Source of the DNA: Trueperella abortisuis
Lineage (GTDB): Bacteria; Actinomycetota; Actinomycetes; Actinomycetales; Actinomycetaceae
Reading direction: 5' to 3'
DNA length: 64,000 bases
Assembly (NCBI RefSeq): GCF_030811095.1
Contig: NZ_JAUSQL010000001.1
Span: forward strand, 434,001 to 498,000
Below, piece after piece: positions 54,956-63,091 of this stretch (the first letter of the stretch is position 1; each line of letters starts with the position of its first letter). The translations under genes and the position numbers were made by a program. Below the pieces are notes generated by a model that saw nothing but the letters and a program-made list of their open reading frames with translations, ran no database searches and had not been told where the DNA came from.

Positions 54956-55972
54956 TTAGGACTCCCGGGTGTTTCGTGTGGGCGGGACGGGCGTGGCCGC
55001 AGGGGCCATCGGGGCCGGGCCGGGCGCTGGCACCGAACCGGGCGCGGAGGCGGGCGCGGAGGTGAACTCGGCCTGGTCGGAGGTGAGCTCCATGAAGACG
55101 TCCTCGAGGGTGGAGTGAATCTCGGTCAGCTCGTGGATCTCTACCCCGCGCTCGAAGAGCAGGTGGCCGACCTGTTCGCGCTCGAGGCCCGGCAGCTCAA
55201 AGGCGCCGTGCGGGTTGGCGTGGCCGGGGGCGACGTCGTGAACCTCCCACCCCGCCTGGCTGAGCGTGCGGCGCATGGTGGCCATGTCTGGACCCGAGAC
55301 CCGCACGCGCATGCCGTGGTTGGATTCGGTGAACTTCGAGATCGGGCCGGAGTCGATGAGGTGGCCGCGGCCGATAATGACGAGGTCGTCGGCGGTCAGA
55401 GCCATCTCGCTCATGAGGTGGGAGGAGACGAGGACACTACGGCCCTCCGCGGCGAGCGCCCGCATCGTGGAGCGGACCCAGCGCACGCCGTCGGGGTCGA
55501 GGCCGTTGACCGGTTCGTCGAGGATGAGGACGGCCGGGTCCCCGAGCAACGCGGTGGCGATGCCGAGGCGCTGGCCCATGCCGAGGGAAAAGCCCTTAAT
55601 TTTCTTGCCCGCCACAGATTCGAGGCCGGTAAAGCCGATGACCTCGTCGACGCGCTCCTGGGGGAATCCGTGCGTCTTCGCCACGACCCGCAGGTGCTGC
55701 CTGGCCGTTCGTCCGGGGTGAAACGCTTTCCCATCTAGGAGCGCGCCGACGGCGGTGAGCGGGGAGGCGAGGTTGCGATACTCGGTTCCCCCGATCAGCA
55801 CCCGGCCCGATGTGGGGCGGTCAAGGCCAACAATGCAACGCATCGTGGTGGACTATCCCGAGCCGTTCGGCCCGAGGAATCCTGTCACGGCGCCGGGGCG
55901 CACGGAGAACGACAGGTTGTCAATAGCCCGTTTCTTGCCGTAGTCCTTCGTCAGGTTCTCGACGGTGATCAT
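54956..55972 (-). pseudogene. ABC transporter ATP-binding protein broken by an amber codon at the Walker A lysine
   Basis: From ATG 55972 (GAGGAGG upstream) the frame encodes MITVENLTKDYGKKRAIDNL and then GFLGPNGSG, where TAG (55853-55855) replaces the expected AAG. The same frame continues at once with STTMRCIVGLDRPTSG, signature FSLGMGQRLGIA, Walker B VLILDEPVNGLDP and a Pro/Ala tail to 54956. One A-to-T change at the essential lysine codon therefore explains the break. Translation could restart at ATG 55843, four codons later, but that product would have no Walker A motif and no ATPase activity. Unless TAG is read through or the base is an assembly error, the transporter is inactive. Confidence 0.85.
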
Positions 55973-56264
55973 CGTGTCCTCCTCGTGGTCACGCATGTGG
56001 TGCTGGCCGGTATCAGCGTACGGGGTCAGTATCCGCGATTGCGTCCTACCACGGACGTATTCTCCACAGCGTCCGACGACGCGCGTTGTGTACAGCGTCC
56101 GGCGACGCGCGGCTCGGCGTCGGGTTGAGCCGCCTGGCATCTGCGGCCGGTGGGAGCGTTTCTCTTTGGGGAAAAAAGACCGTGGGTGGATTGCCCTTAG
56201 TTACCGTGTGGTTAGTATTAGGAGTGGACGGCCCGATTCGTGGCCCTACTTCAAGGAGACTCCC
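55973..56264. other. Divergent intergenic region
   Basis: Between the broken ABC gene (-) and the Bax-inhibitor gene (+). Contains a short direct repeat GCGTCCG(A/G)CGACGCGCG near 56069 and 56095. The segment TTAGTATTAGG near 56212-56222 may be a -10 region for the gene at 56265. No open frame supported. Confidence 0.45.
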
Positions 56265-57125
56265 GTGAGCAACCCGATTACGACACGTAATCCTTACTTC
56301 TCGACTCAGCAGGCGCGGCCGAACCAGTTCGACCAGACTCAGTTTGGCGACCAGTACGGCTACGGTCAAACCGAGTACGGCGATCAGTATGCGGCCTATG
56401 CCCAACCGGGCGCCGACGTCGCCGGCCCGGGCGCTTTCGCCACCGAGCGAATGACGTACAAGGATGCCCTCAACAAGGTGGGCCTCCTCCTCGGCATCGC
56501 CCTCGTCTCCGGCGTGGCGACGGCCATCCTTTTGCCGCCGGATGCGTGGATGCCGGCCGCTATGGTCTCGGTGCTGGGCGCGTTCGTCGTCGGCATGGTC
56601 CTGGCGTTCCAGAGGATGGTCAAGCCTGGCCTGGCGATCGCGTATGCGGTGCTGGAGGGCGTGGCGCTCGGCGCGATGACGGCCGCCCTCGATCTCTTTA
56701 TTCCGGGTATCGCGGTCCAGACGATCCTGGCCACGGCGATCATTGTGGGCGTGACGCTGGCGCTGCACTACTCGGGCACGGTCCGCACTACGCCGAAGGG
56801 GCGCAAGATCGTCATCACGGTGGCGCTTGGCTACCTCATCTTCTCACTGGTTAACCTGGTGCTTATGTGGACGGGCGTGCTCGACCAGGCGTGGGGCGCG
56901 CGCGGGTACGAGGTCGCGGGTATCCCGCTGGGCGTGCTTTTGGGTGCGGGCATGATCCTCATCGCCTCCTACATGCTGATCGGCGACTTCGAGGACATCA
57001 ATACCGCGATCGTCAACGGTGCTCCGCGTGAGTTCTCGTGGACGGTCGGCATCGCGATCGTCATGACGATCCTGTGGATCTACGTCGAGGTGCTTCGCAT
57101 CATCGCGATTCTCTCGGACCGCTAA
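56265..57125 (+). CDS. Bax inhibitor-1/YccA family membrane protein
   Basis: 286 residues from GTG 56265, with AAGGAGA upstream; the longer frame lacks an RBS. A polar, Gln/Tyr-rich N-terminal tail of about 60 residues is followed by seven membrane helices (first KVGLLLGIALVSGVATAILL) and ends near an acidic/aspartate region (LIGDFEDINTAI). This is the actinobacterial type with extended N-terminus. Members can leak calcium in a pH-dependent way in vitro; the cellular role in bacteria is not settled. Confidence 0.9.
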   Translation: MSNPITTRNPYFSTQQARPNQFDQTQFGDQYGYGQTEYGDQYAAYAQPGADVAGPGAFATERMTYKDALNKVGLLLGIALVSGVATAILLPPDAWMPAAMVSVLGAFVVGMVLAFQRMVKPGLAIAYAVLEGVALGAMTAALDLFIPGIAVQTILATAIIVGVTLALHYSGTVRTTPKGRKIVITVALGYLIFSLVNLVLMWTGVLDQAWGARGYEVAGIPLGVLLGAGMILIASYMLIGDFEDINTAIVNGAPREFSWTVGIAIVMTILWIYVEVLRIIAILSDR

Positions 57126-57137
57126 GGCGCGGAAGGA

Positions 57138-57170
57138 GGGGCCAGTTCGCGTGGACTGGCCCCTTTTTTT
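57138..57170 (+). terminator. Rho-independent terminator
   Basis: GGGGCCAGT / ACTGGCCCC, nine-bp stem with 8-base loop followed by seven T, 12 bp after the Bax-inhibitor stop. Confidence 0.9.
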
Positions 57171-57277
57171 GTGCCTGAGTCCCCTTGTGCGTGGCGCCTG
57201 AGAACCGCTGTTCTTTCCGCGGGAGGCCGGGCTTGCGCACGCCTTGCTGCTCGCCGCGTCGGGTGTTCCTGATGGGC

Positions 57278-57307
57278 TTGACAAGCACATCGCTTCGTGG
57301 GTTAATT
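57278..57307 (+). promoter_or_regulatory. Promoter of the GntR-ABC operon
   Basis: TTGACA (57278-57283) followed after 17-18 bases by GTTAAT/TTAATT, a good vegetative promoter that overlaps the operator at 57301-57322. Confidence 0.65.
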
Positions 57308-57322
57308 AGTTATGCAATTAAC
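57301..57322. promoter_or_regulatory. Operator of the YtrA-type regulator
   Basis: GTTAATT-N8-AATTAAC, a perfect seven-base dyad overlapping the -10 region and lying 38 bp upstream of the regulator gene. Suits autorepression. Confidence 0.6.
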
Positions 57323-57359
57323 CCAAGCGGCGGTGCCGCTCACCTGGAAAGGAGGGCCC

Positions 57360-57734
57360 GTGGACGACCTCGAGTTTGATTCGAAGACGCCGATCTACCA
57401 GCAGATCGCCGAGGATATCCGGCGCCGGATCATTCGCGGCGAGCTACAAGCGGGCGATCAGCTTATGTCCACCACGCAATACGCCACCACCTACCGGATC
57501 AACCCGGCCACGGCGAACAAGGCGTTCAACGAACTCACGGCGGAGGGCATCATCTTCAAGCAGCGGGGCATCGGCATGTTCGTCACCGACGACGCCGCCT
57601 CCATCCTCCGCTCCGGCGGCCGGCAGGCCTACGCGGCCGACCGCCTCGGCCCGGTGCTCGCCGAGGGTCTCGCCCTCGGCTTCACGGCGCAGGACATCCG
57701 CGCATTCGTCAACGACTTCTTGGAGGAGAGATGA
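57360..57734 (+). CDS. GntR-family (YtrA subfamily) transcriptional regulator
   Basis: 124 residues from GTG 57360, chosen for AAAGGAGGG seven bases upstream; ATG 57312 lies inside the operator. The winged helix is standard: TPIYQQIAEDIRRRIIRGEL, INPATANKAFNELTAEG and GIGMFVTDDA. Only a short helical C-terminal part follows, as in YtrA-type proteins. These sense cell-envelope or cytoplasmic signals and usually control the ABC genes behind them; here the stop overlaps the next ATG (ATGA). Confidence 0.92.
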   Translation: MDDLEFDSKTPIYQQIAEDIRRRIIRGELQAGDQLMSTTQYATTYRINPATANKAFNELTAEGIIFKQRGIGMFVTDDAASILRSGGRQAYAADRLGPVLAEGLALGFTAQDIRAFVNDFLEER

Positions 57735-58519
57735 CAACCATTGCACCTTACGAGGTCTCGCTCAAGGACGTCGGCTACCGCTACTTCCGCCACCAGGCTG
57801 TCCGCGGCGTGTCGGCGACAATCGAACGGGGCAAGATCACCGGTCTGCTCGGCCGTAACGGCTCGGGCAAGACCACGCTGGAGATGCTGATCGCCGGGCA
57901 GATGAGGGCCACCGGCGAGGTGACGGTGGCCGGCGAGCCCGTCTGGGAAAACCCGCGAGTGATGCCCAACATCGCCTTCGTCTCCGAGTCGCCGGCCGTG
58001 CTCCAAGATCAGCGGCTCACCCGAACGATCGACCTGTGGGAGCGCGTGCGGCCCACCTTCGACCGGGAGGTCGTCTACTCCCTGCTCGACGCGTGGGAGA
58101 TCCCGGTGAGGAAAGGCCCCGGCGGGCTCTCGCGTGGGCAGAAGTCGGCATTCTTCGCGGCACTCGGCATCGGCTCGCGCGCGCCTTTGACGATCTTTGA
58201 CGAGATTCACCTCGGCATGGACGCGGTGCTCCGGCGCGACTTCTACGACGTGCTGCTCAAGGACTTCATCGATCACCCTCGCACGATCATCATCTCCAAC
58301 CACAACGTTGACGAGATCGAGGACCTGTTGGAGAACGTCCTCATCATGGAGGAGGGCCAGCTGGTGGCGGCCGGAAGCGCCGACGACGTCCGCGCGGCTT
58401 ACTCCACCGACCGCGTCGCCTCGCTCACCGACGTGCTCGCGGCCATCAATCACCGACGCACGGGCGCGCAGGCTCTGACGGAGCTGAACGCCGGAAAGGA
58501 ACAGGGGAAAGAATCATGA
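57731..58519 (+). CDS. ABC transporter ATP-binding protein
   Basis: 262 residues. Walker A GRNGSGKTT, a signature in the variant form LSRGQKSAFF, Walker B LTIFDEIHLGMD (a Glu follows Asp as needed) and switch His in ISNHNVDEI. Variants of this type are usual in YtrB-like ATPases under GntR control. Coupled to the regulator upstream and to the permease downstream (ATGA at both ends). Confidence 0.9.
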   Translation: MTTIAPYEVSLKDVGYRYFRHQAVRGVSATIERGKITGLLGRNGSGKTTLEMLIAGQMRATGEVTVAGEPVWENPRVMPNIAFVSESPAVLQDQRLTRTIDLWERVRPTFDREVVYSLLDAWEIPVRKGPGGLSRGQKSAFFAALGIGSRAPLTIFDEIHLGMDAVLRRDFYDVLLKDFIDHPRTIIISNHNVDEIEDLLENVLIMEEGQLVAAGSADDVRAAYSTDRVASLTDVLAAINHRRTGAQALTELNAGKEQGKES

Positions 58520-59328
58520 CGTGGATGCTCGAGCTACTAGTGGCCTTAGCCCTTGCCATTGTGCTGATAGCAGGGCTGGTATATGTGGGATACCGGCGAA
58601 ATTCGCCGCGCGTTGCGGGCCGGCCGGTCAGGGGCATGAAGATGGAATTCCAAGCTCTCTACGCTTCGACGCTGGCGCTGTTTGCCACCTTCGTGGTCTC
58701 GGTTGCGCTGGCCTATCTGACCCCGGAGTCCGTCGACGTCAGGCTCTTCGTTTCCACTGATCTGTTCGGGGTGATCCATCCCCGAGGGCTGGAGATGACA
58801 GCGTGGAATTCGGCAGCGGGCGTGATCTTGGTGAGCATGAGTCTGATGCTCGCGTTCGGTTGCATCGGCGCGGCGCTGAGCCGCACGATGCTCGGCGCGG
58901 GAATGACCCGGCGGCAGATCTTCGCCAAGCTGAGTACGCTGGGTCTGGTCTTCACGCTGACGTACACGGCGCTCGGAGCGCTCGTGTGGTGGCTGGCGTC
59001 GTTGATCGAGCGGCCGGAGCTGACCGGCGTGAGCCCCGCAACCCTGGCGGTGATCCCAGCCGTGCTGCTACTGGTCTACGCGGGCGGACTCTTCGGGGCC
59101 GCGCTGTTCGTGCGCTTCGCATGGTGGGTCGTGATCGTCGGGTCAGTAGTGGCCTACACGTTGGCGGCGTTCATCACCTACTTCCTTCAGATGATCCCGG
59201 CCCTGGAATCCTTGCCCGCGGTCAACCTCGGTCCGAGTGGCGCCGCGCCGATGGTGCTCGCCGTCGCCCTCGCGCTGTGGGGCCTGACCTGGCTACTTCT
59301 ACGAACTCTGCCGATGCGCCGGGGATAG
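58516..59328 (+). CDS. Membrane permease of the GntR-regulated ABC transporter
   Basis: 270 residues, six to seven hydrophobic helices beginning with WMLELLVALALAIVLIAGLV. I see no close family beyond ABC-2-type membrane partners; function is deduced from its coupling to the ATPase gene (4-bp overlap). The substrate is unknown; envelope-stress or antimicrobial-peptide roles are known for similar operons. Confidence 0.75.
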   Translation: MTWMLELLVALALAIVLIAGLVYVGYRRNSPRVAGRPVRGMKMEFQALYASTLALFATFVVSVALAYLTPESVDVRLFVSTDLFGVIHPRGLEMTAWNSAAGVILVSMSLMLAFGCIGAALSRTMLGAGMTRRQIFAKLSTLGLVFTLTYTALGALVWWLASLIERPELTGVSPATLAVIPAVLLLVYAGGLFGAALFVRFAWWVVIVGSVVAYTLAAFITYFLQMIPALESLPAVNLGPSGAAPMVLAVALALWGLTWLLLRTLPMRRG

Positions 59329-59357
59329 TGCACGACAGTTGAAGCAGGCCACATAAA

Positions 59358-59397
59358 AGTTGGTGGGCCGGCCCCTCGAGGGGCCGGCCCACCAACT
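59358..59397. terminator. Perfect 40-bp palindrome, bidirectional terminator
   Basis: AGTTGGTGGGCCGGCCCC and its exact complement around TCGA, between convergent genes. A-run on the left (ATAAAA) can serve as T-tail for the putA transcript on the minus strand. Confidence 0.8.
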
Positions 59398-59407
59398 CAC
59401 GCGGCGC

Positions 59408-62400
59408 CTAGATCACGCCGTCGAGCAACATGGTGTGATCGCCGAAGCGGTGATTCGTGGCGGCCACGGCCTGCTCGAGGAAGAACGGGCGCAAATCTAC
59501 CCGGCCGTTGCCCGTGGCCGGCTCGGAGTAGATGGCCACGTCCACCGAGCCGCCCACCGCCTCGGCCACGGCGCGCGGATCCTCGCCGAAGTAGCGCACC
59601 TTGTGCGTCTCGGACTTGGGCAGGTCGGACAGCCACTGGGCCGTCGAGGCCACGCAGACAGTCGCGCCGGCGGCGCGGAACGCCTGGGCAACGGTGTCGC
59701 GCAGGTCGTCGGCCACGCTCAGCTCCACCGCCGTCTTACCCGTCAGCGCGCCGGCCACCATCGGGGCAACCTTCCACCACTGCTCCGGGTCCTCCAGCCG
59801 TACCATGACCGACGTGGGCCGGTAGCGGAAGACGTTCTTCTCTACGCCCAACGCCGAAACGTCACGCTCGGCCAAGTAGTGCTCCTTGAGCGCCGCCTCC
59901 ACGCTCCGCAACGCGGCCCGGTACTGGCCCACATGCTCGGCGGGCACCTTCGCGGCGAGCGTGTCGAACTCGCTCAACGTGGGGTAGGACAGCGCGGCAA
60001 ACTGCTCCGGCACAGCCACCTCGACCGGTTCCACGTGCGACAGGCCAATGAGGTGGTTCGGCCCACCCGCCTTCGAACCGGTGCCCACCTGCGAACGCTT
60101 CCAGCCGCCGAACGGCTGACGGCGCACGATCGCGCCCGTCGTGCCACGGTTGACGTAGACGTTGCCGGCCTCCACCTTCGACAGCCACAGCCTGATCTCC
60201 TCCGGGTCGAGCGAATGCAGGCCGGCAGTCAGGCCGAATTCCACCGCGTTCTGCAGCCGGATCGCCTCCTCCAAGGTCTGCGCGTGCATGATGGAGAGCA
60301 CCGGACCGAAGTACTCGGTCATGTGCGCATCCTGGCCGGGGGTGACGCCGTCGCGAATACCGGGCGACCACAGGCGACCTGAATCGTCCAGCTGACGCGG
60401 CTTGAGCAGCCACCTCTGACCCGGCTCGAGCTCTGTCAGGCCACGCTTGAGCTTGCCGGCCGCCGGCTCGATGATCGGGCCCATCTCGGCGGACGGGTTC
60501 GTCGGGTAATCCACGACGAGCGACTCGGCCGCGTCGACCACCTGGTTGATGAAACGCTCCGAGGAGCCCATCGCGCCCACGAGGATCGCGATCGACGCCG
60601 CCGAGCACTTCTGGCCCGCATGCCCGAAGGCGGACTGGACGACGTCCTTCGCGGCGAGGTCGATATCGGCCTGCGGGGTGACGATGATGGCGTTCTTGCC
60701 CGAAGTCTCGGCGAAAACCGCCAGGTCCGGCTCCCAGGAGCGGAACAGCTTCGCGGTATCGATCGAGCCTGTCAGGATCACCTGATCCGAACCCGTAACG
60801 AGCGCCTGACCCACCTCGGCCATCTCGTCCGGGTGAACGTCAACGAGGCGGAGGGCCGACTTCGGCACGCCGGCATCCCACAAGGCCTGCGCGATGACGG
60901 CGCCGCAGCGGCGTGCCTGCTCGGCGGGTTTGAAGATGACGACGGAGCCGGTGGCCAGCGGGGCCAACGCGGAACCAGCCGGGATCGCCAGCGGGAAGTT
61001 CCACGGCGGGATCGCCGCGGTGACGGGCGCGGGGGAGAAACGCACGCCCTCCATCCGGTCCAGCTCCTCGGCCAGGTCGGCATAGTAGTTGGCGAAGTCG
61101 ATCGCCTCGGAGACCTCCACGTCGGCCTCAGCGACGATCTTGCCGCATTCAGAGCCGGCAACCTCGATGAGGTCCGCGCGGCGCTCGCCCAGCACCTGGG
61201 CGGCCCGGCGCAGGATCTTGGCGCGCTCGGCGCCCGTGGTCGCGGCCCACTCCGGCGCCGCCTGGCGCGCCTCAGCCACGATCTTCTCCACCTCCTCGAC
61301 GGTCCGCACCCGGGCGTCGTCGGCGCCCTTCACACCCAGCTCCGATGCACCCATCTTGGCGAAGATCTGGTTAGCCCACTCGATGTTCGCCGGCAGCGAC
61401 GGATCCGAATCGGGAGTGTTACGGAAGGACATGAGCAGCTCGACGTCGTCGGTGAGCCGGTTCTGGTGGCGGTTCGGCCCAAAGGTGAGGGTAGGAACCT
61501 CGTTGACCGGGCTCATCGCCGCCTCGAGGTCCGCCTCCGGGAACGCGGCCACGACGCCGGTGGCAAAACGGTTGCGCTCGCGAGTGAAGACCGAATCGTT
61601 GTCCGCGATCTCGAAGACGCCGGACATGAAGTTCTCATGCGCCGCGGACTCCTCCAGTCGGCGCACGAGGTAGGAGATGGCGACGTCGTAATTCTCCGGA
61701 TTGACCACGGGCACGTAGTACAGGATCCGGCCCACGTCCTCACGGACGGCGAGCGCCTGGTTGGTGGCCATGCCCTTGAGCATCTCCACCTCCAGGCCCT
61801 CCTTGATGCCGCGCGCCTTGGCCAGGTTGAGGCCGAAGGCGAGGGTGAAGAGGTTCTGGCCGGCGACGCCGAGGTTGACGTTCTTGATGTGCTCGGGGCG
61901 GATCGCGTACTCCAGGACGCGCATGTAGTTCGCGTCCGTGGCAGCCTTCGACGGCTGAACGGTGAGCGGCCATCCGTGCATGAGCGCGTCCACCTGCTCC
62001 ATCGGCAGATTTGCGCCCTTGACCAGGCGTACCTTGATCGGGGCGCCGCCGTCCGCCACGCGCCGAGCGGCCCACGCTTGCAGGCGCTCCATCGCCGGAA
62101 GGGAATCCGGCAGGTAGGCCTGCAACACGATGCCGGCACGCAGGTTCTTAAACTCGTCACGATCGAGAACGCCGGTGAAGACGTCGATCGTCAGATGGAG
62201 ATCGTGGTACTCCTCCATGTCGAGGTTGACGAACTTGCCGCCCTTGTTCGCCGTGCGGTACAGCGGCAACAGCGCCTCGACCGCCTGGTCGACCGCCTGC
62301 TGGTATCCCCAGGGGTTGTGGACGCCGAGCACCGAGGAGACCTTGATCGACACGTAGTCCACGAAGTCGTACTCGAGCAGCTCCTTGACGGCGGCCAAGC

Positions 62401-62884
62401 GGTGAGCGGCCTCCTTCTTGCCGAGCACCGCCTCGCCGAGCAGGTTGAGGTTCAGGCGCGAACCGTCCGAGCGAAGCTTCTTCACCGCCGGGCCGAGCTT
62501 CTTCGGCGTCGTGTCCAGCACGAGGTTGCCCACGAGCATGCGGAACACTCGGAAGGCCGCCTCGGTGATGAACGTGGGGGATGCGGGAGCGAGTGCGCCA
62601 CCGACCTTTGCGGGTAGCGACAGGTAGGAGGGAAGGAAGCTCGCGGGCTTCTTCACAAGCTTGTTGAGGTTGCGTGCGCGGGTCTTCGGGTCCTCGGGGC
62701 GGATCACACCGTCAACGAATTGGACCGTGAAGTCGAGCCCGCCCTCACCTTTGAGGACTTGAGACAACAACTTGCCAGCGCGATCCTCGGGGAAGGATGC
62801 TGAGCGCTTGGCCCATGTCTTAGCCTGGTCAATGGCTGCGTGCGCCACCTTGGAAAAATCGACGTCATTCTTGACTTCTGCCAC
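59408..62884 (-). CDS. putA: Bifunctional proline dehydrogenase / delta-1-pyrroline-5-carboxylate dehydrogenase
   Basis: 1158 residues from GTG 62884 (GGAGATACA upstream); the frame runs 17 codons further without an RBS. Residues to about 480 are the FAD-binding proline dehydrogenase barrel (VRLVKGANLPMEQVD, YYVPVVNPENYDVAISYLVR). From about 510 to 1000 lies the aldehyde dehydrogenase: PWNFPLAIP, FAETSGKNAIIV (Glu) and HAGQKCSAASI (catalytic Cys near 760). A further C-terminal domain completes it. There is no N-terminal ribbon-helix-helix, so it is not a self-repressor like the E. coli protein. It oxidises proline to glutamate, with putP encoded divergently for uptake. Confidence 0.94.
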   Translation of the reverse strand: MAEVKNDVDFSKVAHAAIDQAKTWAKRSASFPEDRAGKLLSQVLKGEGGLDFTVQFVDGVIRPEDPKTRARNLNKLVKKPASFLPSYLSLPAKVGGALAPASPTFITEAAFRVFRMLVGNLVLDTTPKKLGPAVKKLRSDGSRLNLNLLGEAVLGKKEAAHRLAAVKELLEYDFVDYVSIKVSSVLGVHNPWGYQQAVDQAVEALLPLYRTANKGGKFVNLDMEEYHDLHLTIDVFTGVLDRDEFKNLRAGIVLQAYLPDSLPAMERLQAWAARRVADGGAPIKVRLVKGANLPMEQVDALMHGWPLTVQPSKAATDANYMRVLEYAIRPEHIKNVNLGVAGQNLFTLAFGLNLAKARGIKEGLEVEMLKGMATNQALAVREDVGRILYYVPVVNPENYDVAISYLVRRLEESAAHENFMSGVFEIADNDSVFTRERNRFATGVVAAFPEADLEAAMSPVNEVPTLTFGPNRHQNRLTDDVELLMSFRNTPDSDPSLPANIEWANQIFAKMGASELGVKGADDARVRTVEEVEKIVAEARQAAPEWAATTGAERAKILRRAAQVLGERRADLIEVAGSECGKIVAEADVEVSEAIDFANYYADLAEELDRMEGVRFSPAPVTAAIPPWNFPLAIPAGSALAPLATGSVVIFKPAEQARRCGAVIAQALWDAGVPKSALRLVDVHPDEMAEVGQALVTGSDQVILTGSIDTAKLFRSWEPDLAVFAETSGKNAIIVTPQADIDLAAKDVVQSAFGHAGQKCSAASIAILVGAMGSSERFINQVVDAAESLVVDYPTNPSAEMGPIIEPAAGKLKRGLTELEPGQRWLLKPRQLDDSGRLWSPGIRDGVTPGQDAHMTEYFGPVLSIMHAQTLEEAIRLQNAVEFGLTAGLHSLDPEEIRLWLSKVEAGNVYVNRGTTGAIVRRQPFGGWKRSQVGTGSKAGGPNHLIGLSHVEPVEVAVPEQFAALSYPTLSEFDTLAAKVPAEHVGQYRAALRSVEAALKEHYLAERDVSALGVEKNVFRYRPTSVMVRLEDPEQWWKVAPMVAGALTGKTAVELSVADDLRDTVAQAFRAAGATVCVASTAQWLSDLPKSETHKVRYFGEDPRAVAEAVGGSVDVAIYSEPATGNGRVDLRPFFLEQAVAATNHRFGDHTMLLDGVI

Positions 62885-62935
62885 TGTATCTCCATCTTTG
62901 CAGTCGTGTGGCCGACGAGGGCCAAGTGCCCTCAT

Positions 62936-63091
62936 TGTAGAACGGCGAGTGACGTCGAGCCACTGAAAAAGTGGTCATTTATCGAAATTCTCTTTACATC
63001 GAGTTATTTTCGGGTATTCTCGCTTTCAATCGCCCGTGTTGCATGGCGCACATGACCACTGGCTCACCAACAACAAATAGGGAGAATATCG
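62936..63091. promoter_or_regulatory. Divergent putA/putP control region
   Basis: A/T-rich compared with its surroundings. AGTGGTCAT (62970-62978) and ATGACCACT (63052-63060) are perfect inverted copies 73 bp apart, and CCACT-GAAAA-AGTGG (62960-62974) is a smaller dyad, possible sites for a proline-responsive regulator and for looping. TATTCT near 63015 is a candidate -10 for putP; AGGGAG is its ribosome-binding site. Confidence 0.5.

Noticed and set aside
59358..59397. Transposon inverted-repeat end
   Set aside because: A perfect palindrome between convergent genes without any transposase is better explained as a bidirectional terminator.
60620..62617. 665-codon plus-strand frame opposite putA
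   Set aside because: Typical antisense shadow of a G+C-rich gene; putA has full domain support on the other strand.
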